From Magnetococcales bacterium (GTDB lineage Bacteria; Pseudomonadota; Magnetococcia; Magnetococcales; UBA8363): DNA of 41,051 nucleotides. Positions within the stretch are counted from its first letter, which is position 1. The number at the start of each line of letters is the position of its first letter. Position numbers and translations under genes: made by a program. Under the pieces are notes generated by a model. It saw nothing but the letters and a program-made list of their open reading frames with translations, made no database searches and had not been told where the DNA came from. The stretch lies in contig JADGCQ010000021.1 in the NCBI GenBank assembly GCA_015228925.1, positions 1 to 41,051 on the forward strand, given 5' to 3'. Below, one piece after another: positions 13,491 through 23,400 of the stretch.

Positions 13491-13829
13491 TCAGTGCAAT
13501 AAATGCAGCTCCGAACTATCCCGCATGGCGGTTTTGGAACCCCATTTTTCCTCGATTTCTTGCGCATTTTCGAGTAATTCATCCTTGCTGACCCCCAGGT
13601 AACGCGACATTTCATCAATATCCCAGAATGGCTCCTGGTTTTCGGCATAGCCTAGGGGTTGCGGATAGGGGCCAAAGGTCTCCTCCACCGCTAAACGCAT
13701 GGCATACTGGATGTGGGGATCTTTGGACATGGCAAGATATTCCCAGGCATCGTCAAAAGCGGGGTGTGCCGGACCTTTCCCGAGTATGTGCAGGGCGGTG
13801 TCGATGTTTGCAGGTTGGCTGTGCAACAT
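13491..13829 (-). CDS. Conserved-looking hypothetical protein
   Basis: 112 residues with a good AGGAG ribosome site before ATG 13829. Features: AFDDAWEYLAMSKDPHIQYA, FGPYPQPLGYAENQEPFWDI, and a C-terminal helix pair MSRYLGVSKDELLENAQEIE that looks like a small helical domain. Acidic, soluble, no signal. No family recognised. It is divergent from the phosphatase/SPOR operon across about 200 bp, which would hold both promoters. Confidence 0.65.
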   Translation of the reverse strand: MLHSQPANIDTALHILGKGPAHPAFDDAWEYLAMSKDPHIQYAMRLAVEETFGPYPQPLGYAENQEPFWDIDEMSRYLGVSKDELLENAQEIEEKWGSKTAMRDSSELHLLH

Positions 13830-14034
13830 GATAGTCTCCTGGGAAATAAAATCGCTTTTCTTGAGGTGATTGGGATCGCCATTGGCTATAGGGAAAGCAG
13901 ATTATGTGCCATCATTTAATTGATTGGTGGCACACGAAAAAATGAGTGTGTTGGCGATCAAAGCGGGAAAAAAAATCCTACCGAGGGGTAAAATTTGCCT
14001 CTTTTGCAAACGACCCACCTCCCAGGGGGACACG

Positions 14035-14847
14035 GTGTTGTCGGAATTATTCAAACGTCTCTTTTCCAAGCTCTCTGGGAGAAACCCCGTCGCTTTAGAC
14101 TTGACCACGGTTCAAGGTCCAGAGTCTCCAGCTAAAATCCCCGAAGGGTGTCGTGTATACGCCGTGGGCGATATTCATGGACGCCTTGACCTATTGAGAA
14201 AATTATTTGAATCCATCGATGCCGATAGTCGCACCCTGTCGCTTGGGGAACGTAAAATATTGATACTGTTGGGCGACTATATTGATCGGGGTGATCAGAG
14301 CCGGGAGGTGATTGATTTTTTGTTGCTTCATCCCCTGGCCGGTTTTGAATCAATCTTTATCCAGGGCAACCATGAAGCGGAAATGGCCTCCTTCTTGGCG
14401 CGCCCCCAGCCAGATCACGGTTGGTTGGCGCATGGGGGGTTGGCAACCATTGCCAGTTATCGTGTTCGGGTGGCCAATCGCGTTTCCGCCGAGGAAAAAA
14501 TGATCGATGTGCGGGATGGACTGTTGCAGGCTATCCCTGCTGAACATAAAATTTTCTTTTCTGGATTGCGTCATTGCCATGAAGTGGGTGATTATTTTTT
14601 CGTCCATGCCGGGGTGCGACCGGGTGTCCCTTTAAAGCGACAAAATCTGGTGGATTTCCTTTGGATTCGGGAACCATTCTTAAATGCGTACCAGTATCAT
14701 GGCCGTGTGATTGTTCACGGTCATACGGTGACCGAACGACCTGTGACATTGCCCAATCGTATCGGAATCGATACGGGTGCCTATTATTCGGCCAAACTGA
14801 CGTGTTTGGTCCTGGAAGGGGAAACCAAACGGTTTTTATCCACATGA
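14035..14847 (+). CDS. PPP-family serine/threonine protein phosphatase
   Basis: Calcineurin-type metallophosphoesterase of the bacterial PPP family. Motifs in order, numbered from GTG 14035: GDIHG (45-49), GDYIDRG (80-86), GNHE (111-114), then VHAGVRPG and VHGHTVTE, giving all metal ligands. 270 residues, within the family range. The frame is open back to a TTG at 13924 and an ATG at 13942, but GTG 14035 (or TTG 14038) follows AGGGGGA and gives the usual short N-terminus. It would remove phosphate from Ser/Thr (or Tyr) of proteins; the target is unknown. The stop overlaps the start of the SPOR lipoprotein gene (ATGA), so the two are one operon. Confidence 0.88.
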   Translation: MLSELFKRLFSKLSGRNPVALDLTTVQGPESPAKIPEGCRVYAVGDIHGRLDLLRKLFESIDADSRTLSLGERKILILLGDYIDRGDQSREVIDFLLLHPLAGFESIFIQGNHEAEMASFLARPQPDHGWLAHGGLATIASYRVRVANRVSAEEKMIDVRDGLLQAIPAEHKIFFSGLRHCHEVGDYFFVHAGVRPGVPLKRQNLVDFLWIREPFLNAYQYHGRVIVHGHTVTERPVTLPNRIGIDTGAYYSAKLTCLVLEGETKRFLST

Positions 14848-16445
14848 ACGGTATCCGTATTTTTTTAATCTTCGTCGTGGTTTTCTCCCTGGAGGCTTGT
14901 TCGCTGAAGCCGGTTCTGGAACGGTTGGCATGGTTTGATTCGGAACCGCCACCCAAGGTTGGGATTAGCCGTGGCACCTTGGCGGTATTGCCACTGAGGG
15001 GTCCCCAGGATCCCGCCATGACGGTACACGACGATACCTTGAATTATTTTCGCCACTTTGTGCCGATGAATCATGCTGCGTCCTGGAAGGGGCAGACGAT
15101 ATTGGATGAGACGCAGTTGTTTCACGAAACGACGGCGCAGCAATTGCGTGCTTTGGGGGTGCAATGGTTGTTGACGGGCCGTTATCAGCCTCCACCCAAG
15201 GGATTCTTTACCTTGGAGGTCATCGGGGTGGGAGATCGATTTCCTTTTTGGATGTTTGGCATTCCCTGGACCGAAGGGGAGCAGGGGGCGGAGGTGGTTG
15301 ATCTGGCTTTGCGCCGCTTTGGCGAAAAAATAGGGTTGCAGGGGCGGGCCGTTGTTTTTCCGGTACTGGGCAGGGATGGATTTTATCTTCCGGCGTTGCA
15401 GCATCCTGCGCCGGTGACGGTTGCTGCCCAAGAGGAAATCCCTCTGGAAGCAACATGGGAAGTGGAACCGAATGCCGTTCCTGAGGCCCTTCCCAAAAAA
15501 CGGGATGGGGTGGCCAGGGAGGATCTTGCTATCCCTGGGACAATATCTCCGGGTATTGAGGCGCAAGGGGTTGATGGTAAAAATGAACGGTATGTGTTGC
15601 AGGTCGGGGTCTTTGCCAAAATTGAAAACGGATTGGAAATGGTTCAAGAGTTACGTAGACGTGGGTATGAACCAGAAATTTCCGAGATTCCTGGAATTCC
15701 TGGGGGTGGCTCCGATAGGTCGGCTTGGCGGGTTTGGATCGGGTTGTATGATCGTTATTTGGAAGCCCGCGAACAAGCCAAGGGGTTTTTGATCAAGGAG
15801 TCTTTGCCGGTCCATGTCTCGTTGCAGACCGGGCGGAAGGTGTTGTTTCGGTATGCGGTTCAGGTCGGGAGCTTTTTGGTTCCGGCCAAGGGGTGGGACT
15901 TGGCGGCGACGCTACGCAAACGAGGGTATGAAGCCACGGTCCAGGAATCCAGGGATGCGGCGGATCGTGTGTGGCATTCTGTTTGGATTGGCCGTTATTG
16001 GAACTTGAGTCAAGCCCGTGGGGAGGCGAAAGCCTTTCGCGATAAAGAGGGAATGGCGGTTTTTGTCACTCCAGTGGATGCCTATTCTTCCATTCGGATG
16101 TTGGATGATGCCCCCTTGCCTGAAGCGGATGGCGTTGTGTCAGAGGTGGCGATTCCTCAGAGTCAAGTTGTTGTTCCGGCATCGACCGTGGCACCGCAAT
16201 CGGTGCGGTATGCGGTTCAGGTCGGTAGTTTCTCTGATGAAAAATGGGCGCAGACCCTCGTGGATCACTTACGTGTCAAGGGATATGAACCCCAGATTGT
16301 TGCACAAACGGATGGCAAAGGGCGTGTGTGGCGCATGGTATGGATTGGCCGTTTCCAAGGTTTTTCCAAAGCCCGCCGTTTGCGGGATAACTATCGCTCG
16401 CGTGAGAGCCAACCGGCGTTTGTCACCACCATCCCCGCCATGTGA
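14844..16445 (+). CDS. Lipoprotein with three SPOR (peptidoglycan-binding) domains
   Basis: 533 residues from ATG 14844, which overlaps the phosphatase stop; a longer frame from 14661 is only overlap. A lipobox LEAC puts the lipidated cysteine at residue 19. Residues 45-230 are a unique domain. Three SPOR domains follow at about 248-325, 335-410 and 454-530, each starting RYxVQVG(S/V)F and containing RRGYEP or similar and WRxWIG. SPOR domains bind denuded glycan strands at division sites, so a role in cell division or envelope maintenance is likely. Its last 56 bp are duplicated at 17205-17260, on the other side of the HigBA module. Confidence 0.88.
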   Translation: MNGIRIFLIFVVVFSLEACSLKPVLERLAWFDSEPPPKVGISRGTLAVLPLRGPQDPAMTVHDDTLNYFRHFVPMNHAASWKGQTILDETQLFHETTAQQLRALGVQWLLTGRYQPPPKGFFTLEVIGVGDRFPFWMFGIPWTEGEQGAEVVDLALRRFGEKIGLQGRAVVFPVLGRDGFYLPALQHPAPVTVAAQEEIPLEATWEVEPNAVPEALPKKRDGVAREDLAIPGTISPGIEAQGVDGKNERYVLQVGVFAKIENGLEMVQELRRRGYEPEISEIPGIPGGGSDRSAWRVWIGLYDRYLEAREQAKGFLIKESLPVHVSLQTGRKVLFRYAVQVGSFLVPAKGWDLAATLRKRGYEATVQESRDAADRVWHSVWIGRYWNLSQARGEAKAFRDKEGMAVFVTPVDAYSSIRMLDDAPLPEADGVVSEVAIPQSQVVVPASTVAPQSVRYAVQVGSFSDEKWAQTLVDHLRVKGYEPQIVAQTDGKGRVWRMVWIGRFQGFSKARRLRDNYRSRESQPAFVTTIPAM

Positions 16446-16446
16446 C
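16391..16446. repeat. 56-bp direct repeat at the SPOR gene 3' end, copy 1
   Basis: The last 55 coding bases of the SPOR gene plus one. Starts CTATCGCTCGCGTGAGAGCC and ends GCCATGTGAC. Copy 2 at 17205-17260 matches at 54 of 56 positions. Confidence 0.9.
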
Positions 16447-16475
16447 TGTTGTGGTGTAACCCCAAGCATGGAAAA

Positions 16476-16799
16476 CTAAGCGGGATGAGCGAAATTCATA
16501 TCGACAGAAATCTCCCCACCCAAAGCTTTCACCACCCTTTGGAGCAAATCAACGCCTACAGAAATCTCCGCTCTTTCAATTCTTGAAATAACCTTTTGCC
16601 CGGTCATGGCACGGTCAGCAAGCTGCTTCTGGGTAAGGTGTAACGCCCTCCGTCTTTCAAGAATCTTTTCGGCAATCTGAATCCTTATCCCCTCAACTTC
16701 GTAGGCAATCTTGAATTGTGGATCTTTCAAGCGTTCTTGAAGGTAAGTGTTTCCATCCTGACAATGATCGGGATTGAGACCATCAAATGGATCATTCAT
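16476..16799 (-). CDS. higA: HigA-type HTH antitoxin
   Basis: 107 residues from ATG 16799, which overlaps the toxin stop by 8 bp. Residues 40-95 form an XRE helix-turn-helix: IAEKILERRRALHLTQKQLA, then ADRAMTGQKVISRIERAE and VDLLQRVVKALGG. The antitoxin binds the toxin and represses the operon; the perfect palindrome in the promoter is the expected operator. Toxin-first gene order is typical of HigBA. A start at 16817 is possible but would overlap more. Confidence 0.85.
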   Translation of the reverse strand: MNDPFDGLNPDHCQDGNTYLQERLKDPQFKIAYEVEGIRIQIAEKILERRRALHLTQKQLADRAMTGQKVISRIERAEISVGVDLLQRVVKALGGEISVDMNFAHPA

Positions 16800-17157
16800 G
16801 ACGTTTCGATTCACCAAGGGTGGCAGTCATCGCTTGATAGCGTGCAAGGGCTTGCTCAAGCTCTTTTTTTGGCGTTTCCTGTCCCTCAACTTTTGTGAAT
16901 CCATGAAGAACCAGGATTTTATCTTTCACTTTAACGTGGATAATCACACGATGGAGAGTGCGAGATTGTTGGACTCTGATCTCTTCCAAGGGGTATCCGT
17001 GGAGTTTTTTATAGGCTGAACCTGTTGCCCTTCCACCGGAACCGGCAAGATGGGTAAGATACCGCATGATACGCGCGGCCCCCTGATTCTCAAGCCCATC
17101 AAGGAAATCTTGAACTGGACGTGAGCCATCTTTTTCGCGATAGAATACAATCTCCAT
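16792..17157 (-). CDS. higB: HigB/gp49-like toxin (RelE superfamily)
   Basis: 121 residues. VFYREKDGSRPVQDFLDGLE at the start, RIMRYLTHLAGSGG, a central YKKLHGYPLEEIRVQQSRTL and HRVIIHVKVKDKILVLHGFT are the signature of the phage-derived gp49/HigB family, ribosome-dependent mRNA interferases. The C-terminus KKELEQALARYQAM is the usual terminal helix. First gene of the pair, overlapping higA. The transcript from the promoter at 17166-17193 would begin only about 2 nt before the ATG, so the message is nearly leaderless. Confidence 0.88.
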   Translation of the reverse strand: MEIVFYREKDGSRPVQDFLDGLENQGAARIMRYLTHLAGSGGRATGSAYKKLHGYPLEEIRVQQSRTLHRVIIHVKVKDKILVLHGFTKVEGQETPKKELEQALARYQAMTATLGESKRHE

Positions 17158-17165
17158 GGAAAATC

Positions 17166-17193
17166 ATTATAGGACTGATAAGTCCTATGTCAA
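17166..17193 (-). promoter_or_regulatory. higBA promoter with operator palindrome
   Basis: On the minus strand TTGACA (17193-17188) and TATAAT (17171-17166), both matching consensus exactly, are 16 bp apart. The perfect palindrome ATAGGACTGATAAGTCCTAT (17169-17188) fills the spacer and touches both boxes, so bound HigA would shut out RNA polymerase. Confidence 0.9.
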
Positions 17194-17204
17194 GGCGAAG
17201 TTTT

Positions 17205-17260
17205 CTATCGCTCGCGTGAGAGCCAACCGGCGTTGGTCACCACCATTCCCGCCATGTGAC
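17205..17260. repeat. 56-bp direct repeat, copy 2
   Basis: Duplicate of the SPOR gene end (16391-16446), separated from it by 758 bp that hold only higBA. It no longer belongs to an open frame of the SPOR gene. Confidence 0.9.
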
Positions 17261-17427
17261 CGCGAACATGTAAATAATCTTTTACATCTCCACACATGCA
17301 GTTGGAAAAACTTTTGACTGATTTATGATAATATACTGATATTAAATAATAAAATATTAGGTACGCTTGTTGCGTGCAGGTTTTCATGGAGCATCTGTTT
17401 TTTGTGGCTTAGGAGCCGATTGGTTTC

Positions 17428-20400
17428 ATGGACGAAAACCTTTTCACCGATGGGACGACCATGAAACGAACACTCCAATCCGGGCAACGGGTATCCTCTC
17501 TTCTGGGCAGCGTGATGGTTTCGGATGCCATGATGCTGGCTTTGGAACCACGGGTGCTGTTTGACGGTGCCTTGGCGGCGACGACCAAGGATTTGCTGGA
17601 TGATCTAACCCCCCATACGGTGGTCAATATGGAGGCCCCGGGTGACGGGGTCGATAGAAATTGGTCGCCGGTCCTGGATCAGCTTGCCGTCTCTGGCGGT
17701 TCTTTGATGATCATCGATACCGGTGTGGCGGGTTGGGAACAGTTGCTCGCTGCCGTCACCAAGGGGACCGAGGTGGTGCTGCTGGACCCGGAGCGCGATG
17801 GGGTGGCCCAGATCACCGAACTGTTGGCAGGGCGAACGCAACTTGAGAGCCTCCATATTGTCTCCCATGGGCGTGCGGGTGAAATTCTTTTGGGTAGCTC
17901 GCGCTTGACTTTGGATACCTTGGAAGCGCATTCGGACGTTCTGGCTACTTGGGGTTCGGCCTTGGCCCAGGATGGGGATATCCTGATCTATGGGTGCGAC
18001 GTGGGTGCCGGATCACGGGGGGAAGCCTTTGTCCAGGCGTTGTCCACTCTGACGGGTGCCGATGTGGCGGTCTCTTCTGATGCCACGGGTGCAGTCACCC
18101 TTGGGGGGGACTGGGATTTGGAAGTGCGTCAGGGGGATGTGCGTGTTGAAAACCCGTTTGCGACAACCACCGTAACCTCATTTCAGGGGTTGTTAGCCGC
18201 CCCCACCGCCGTTCCGGGAGTGCAAGATCACGGCATCACACTCGACGGCAGCAACGATTGGGTCAATATCCCCGATCAGGCACAAGGTAAAACTCCGCTC
18301 AATAACACCGAAGGGACCATCTCGCTGTGGTTTAACATCAGCGATAGTTATCCGACGACGGCGGGTAAGTTTGGATTCATATTTTCAAACACAAGTGACA
18401 ATGCCTCTGGAATCGATTCAATCTTTGCCTACGTCAAGTCCTCGGGAATCGCGGATCCGGTGGGTGGTCGTCGCTGGTCCCTTTCCGTTGGGATGGATGG
18501 ACTCGGGGTTATAGATGCGATTGTTCGCGCGGGGGAATGGCATCATACGGTAATTACCTGGAAAGCGGGGAAAGGGTATCTTTTTCTCGACGGACAGCAA
18601 GTTAAAAGTTATGACGTTGATTTTCCAAGCCTAGCGGGCTTCAATAGTAAGGTATCCATCGGCGCATTTGGTGATAACAGTATTTCCTCAGTGAAATTTC
18701 CCGGTTCGATTGCCGAGGTGCGCCTATGGAATACCGGTTTGACATTGGCTGCCGCCCCCACCTGGGTCCGTTCCGACATGACAACCGCATCCTTGACTGG
18801 GGCGGAAGCGGGGTTGACCGGGTATTACCCCTTGAACGACGGTGTTGCCAATCCTGCCACGACCACGGCCCTCGACACAAAAGGGGGTAACAACGGCACG
18901 TTGACCGGAGGGCCGGTATGGATTACCCGTCCCGTGGAGGGAAGCTCCGGCATCACAGTCGCGTTAGGGGGATCGGACGCGGATGATCCTACCAATGCAT
19001 CCGCTGGAAACAATGCGACACTTACAAAGTCTACCCTGACATCCATCCCCAACGCCACGACGGTGGGAACATTATATCTCCCGAGCGATGTGACCTTCAG
19101 CAACCCATTGACCGTCGGATCTCAGATTCTCACCACCGACGACCCGTTGCGTCAGGTGAAATTTGTCCCGGTCACCGATTTCGACGGTACCGCCTCCTGG
19201 ACTTTTACCGTCAATGATGGCACCTCCGACTCGGCTCCGGCAACGGTGTCCATTGCCATGAAGCCGGTCCAGGATGCCCCGACACTCACTGCGGTGGCTC
19301 CAGTGTTGACGGCCATCGATGAAAATGCCACCGCCAACGCGGGGCAAACCATCGCTTCTTTTGCCGGGGCCTCTATCACCGATGTCGATACCTCTCCTAC
19401 CTCGTCGGAAGGGATTGCCATCACTGCGTTGAACAGCGGTTATGGAACTTGGCAGTATGACACGGGCAGTGGTTGGACGGCGGTGGGGGCGGTATCGGGA
19501 ACTTCCGCTCTGTTGTTGCGCGATACCGATCAAATTCGCTATGTCCCCGATGGATTGCATGGCGAATCGGTGGGGTTGACCTATCGGGCTTGGGATCAGA
19601 CCAGTGGTACGGCGGGAAATAAGGTCGATGTTTCCAGTCATGGTGGTGCCACCGCTTTCAGCACCAATACCGATACCGCGACTTTGACGGTTACCGAGGT
19701 GATCGACACGCCGCAGGTGGTGATCGGTACGGGGGATCAACTGGTTTTTGATGGCAATAATGATACGATTACTAGCCCTACCTTCGTTTTTCCGACGACC
19801 GCATGGACCATCGAAATGTGGTGGAAACCGACTGTCACCCTGACCAGTGCCAGCGCACGCCAGGATCTGCTCTTTTGTAACGGTGCGACCGGACGCCCCC
19901 ACATTAGTTTCAACAAAAATGGCGGTGGTGAAATCGGGATTTTTACCAAGATTGGCGGTCCCAGCTACGATACCGCAGTCTCCACCACCACTTCATGGAC
20001 CGCTGGGGTATGGTATCACTTGGCGTTTACCTTTGATGGCACCAATACCCGCGTCATTGTCAACGGGCAGTTGGAAAAACAAGTCAGCCAGCCTGGCATT
20101 CACGAGGCGCAAACCGGATTTTACCTGGGGGCCAGATCCAACCTTTTGAATGATATGAAAGGGGGTCTTGCCGATGTGCGTATTTGGAACACCGCGCAAT
20201 CGTCCGCCAACATTGTGACCAACATGAGCCGGACTTTGACAGGTGCCGAGGCGGGTCTGGTTGGGTATTGGCCTTTGAACGAGGGGGTCGGGGCGGTGGT
20301 CAATGATCGGGCTGGCGCGAAGAACGGCACGATCACCGGGGCAACCTGGAATACGTCAGCCGATGGTGTTTGGGGACTCGAGGAGCAGGATATTGCCATT

Positions 20401-23400
20401 CCGGGTCTGTCACTCACCGATATCGATGCCACGGGCAATGAGACGGTGACGCTGACGGTTGCCCATGGCACCTTGACAGTAGACACCACCGTTGCCGGGG
20501 GTGTGGGGGCTGCGGGTGTGACGGGCAATGGGACTGGGGCGGTCACCTTGGTGGGAACTTTGGCACAATTGAATGCCACCCTGGCGGGGACGAATGCGTT
20601 GGTCTATCGCGGGAGTTTGAACTTTAACGGTACCGATAGCTTGGCCATCGGGGTGACCGACAGTACCGGGGGGACGGTTGCCGGCACGGTGGCGATTACC
20701 GTTTACAATGTCTATGACCCCCTGGCGGTGACGGCGGGTGGGGCGTTGGTGTTTACCGAGGGGGCTGCGGCGACCGCTGCCGATGCGGGTTTGACGATAG
20801 CCAATGAAGATGGTGCCAATCTGACGGGTGCCCAGGTTTCCATCACGGCGGGGTATGTTGCGGGGCAGGATGTATTAAATTTTGTCAATACTGGGGCCAT
20901 CACCGGAACATGGAACGCTGGGACCGGGGTACTCTCTTTGACGGGTACCACGACGACGGCCAATTATCAAACGGCGTTGCAGAGCATCACCTACAACAAT
21001 GCTGGCGGCGATAATCCCACTGCCGGGGTGCGAACCTTGGCCTGGAAGGTGACTTCGGCCCTTGGGACCAGCCCGGCAAATACCTCCACCGTCACCGTGC
21101 AGGCGGTCAATGATCGCCCGGTGATGACCGCTTCGGCAACGCTCAATTATTTGGAAAACGGTGCCGCCGCGATCATCGATGCGACCTTGACGGTGGCCGA
21201 TGCCGACAACACCACCATCCAAAGTGCCACGGTGACTTTTTCCAGCAATTTTGTCGTCGGTGAGGATCGGCTGGTTTTTGTCAATCAATCGGGGATTTCC
21301 GGCAGTTGGGATGGGGCGACTGGGGTGTTGACCCTTTCGGGTCCGGCGACGTTGACCAACTATCGCAACGCGCTACGTTCGGTCCGTTATATCAACGACA
21401 ATACGACCGCGCCGCAGGCATCCACCCGCCAAGTTCAATTCAGCGTCTATGATGGCGGGCTGTCCAGCGATCCGGTATCGGTCAACGTCACGGTAACGGC
21501 GGTCAATGATCCCCCGGTGATCACCCTTCCGGCTCCGGGGACAGTCAATGAGGATCAAAGTTTAAGTTTGACGGGTATCTCTGTGGCCGATGTCGATATC
21601 GCTGGGGGGAACATTCAACTGGCCCTGGCGGTAAACAACGGCATCATCCATTTAGCAACGACGGCGGGTTTGAGCTTTAGTGCGGGGGCTAACGGCAGTG
21701 CCACCATGACTTTTTGGGGGACGGTGGCCCAGGTGAACAATGCCTTGAACGGGATGACCTATCAGCCCGACGATGATTATTTTGGTGCTGAAACCCTGGC
21801 CATCGTCGCCAATGATTTGGGCGGTTCGGGGAGTGGTGGTGCCAAGTCAGCGGCGGCCTCTCTGGGGATTACCGTCACGGCGGTTCAGGATGCCCCGGTC
21901 GCCAGTATCGATTCTATCAGCGCGTTTGAAGATATTCCGAAGATCATCACCATCGCCACCGATCTGTTGGCGAACGATATCGACGTGGATGGGGATTTGT
22001 TCACGCTGGTTTCTTTTACTAATCCTTCCCATGGTACCCTGGTGGATAACGGTAATGGTACCCTGACCTATCTTTCCAGCAGCAATTATCATGGTAACGA
22101 TTCTTTTAATTACACGGTGAATGATGGTCATGGCAACACCAGCCAGTCTGTCGTCACGATGGTCGTCAATGATATTCCCGACAGCCTGCAAGCCAACTCT
22201 GACACTGCGACGACCGACGAGGAGGTTGCCACCAGTTTTTGGGTTTTGGACAATGATCGTGATCCCGATTTCCTCCCCTTGGGTTTAAACCCGGCGCGTG
22301 CGGTCATCGGATTTACCGATCCCGCCCACGGTCAGGTGACCTACCAGGGAAATGGTCAGTTTATCTATACCCCCGATCATGATTATGCCGGTGCCGACTC
22401 TTTTACCTACACCTTGAGTGTTGGTGATGCCCGTACCGATGTGGGGACGGTGAACATCACCGTCAATCCTGTCAACGATTCGCCTATGGTCGCGGTCAAT
22501 ACCGGGGCTGCGGTGGTGGAAGGGGCTGCGGTGACGATCACCCCGGTCTTCCTACAGATAGCAGATGTGGAACAAGCGGCGGCCCAGGTGATTGTGACGT
22601 TGGTGAATACCCCGGACTATGGCAGCTTGACGTTGAATGGTGTTGCCCTGGTGGCTGGCCAGACCTGGACCCAGGATGACATGAATCAAAACCGTTTGGT
22701 CTATAGCCACGACGGATCGGAAACCCTGGCCGACAGTTTTAGTTTTACGGCGGCGGATGGGGTGGGGGGTTCGCTGTTGGAAACTACCTTCAATCTGACG
22801 GTGATCCCGGCGAACGACAATCCGGTTTTGGTCAAGAATGGGGTGACTGTGGCCGAGGGGGGGGATGTGACCATCGGCAGTGGCAATCTGGCAGCCACCG
22901 ATGTTGAGGATACGGCGGCTCAATTAACCTATGTTCTGGATGGGTTACCGTCGCAAGGGAGTGTGCTGCTCAACGGTGTCGCTTTGGGGTTGGGGGGGCA
23001 GTTTACTCAGGTCGATGTGGATTCTGGCAATCTGGTTTATCGCCATGATGGCAGTGAAACCCTGGCCGACAGCTTCAGCTTTCATATCACCGATTCCCAG
23101 GGGGGGACGTTGGCGACCACCGCATTGCCGATTACCATCACGGCGGCCAATGACGCCCCCGTTTGGAGTCTCCCTGGCGCACAATCCATCAATGAGGATG
23201 TGGATACGGACATTACCGGTGTCAGCTTCTCTGATTCCGATCTGGGGGGAGGCAACGCCTCGGTGACGGCGACGGTTGCCCATGGAATCTTGACGTTATC
23301 CTCTGTAGCGGGTTTGACGTTTGATGCCGGGGGCAATGGGACGGCGACATGGACTGTTTCCGGGAGTGCTGCCAATGTGAATGCCGCCTTGGCCCACATC

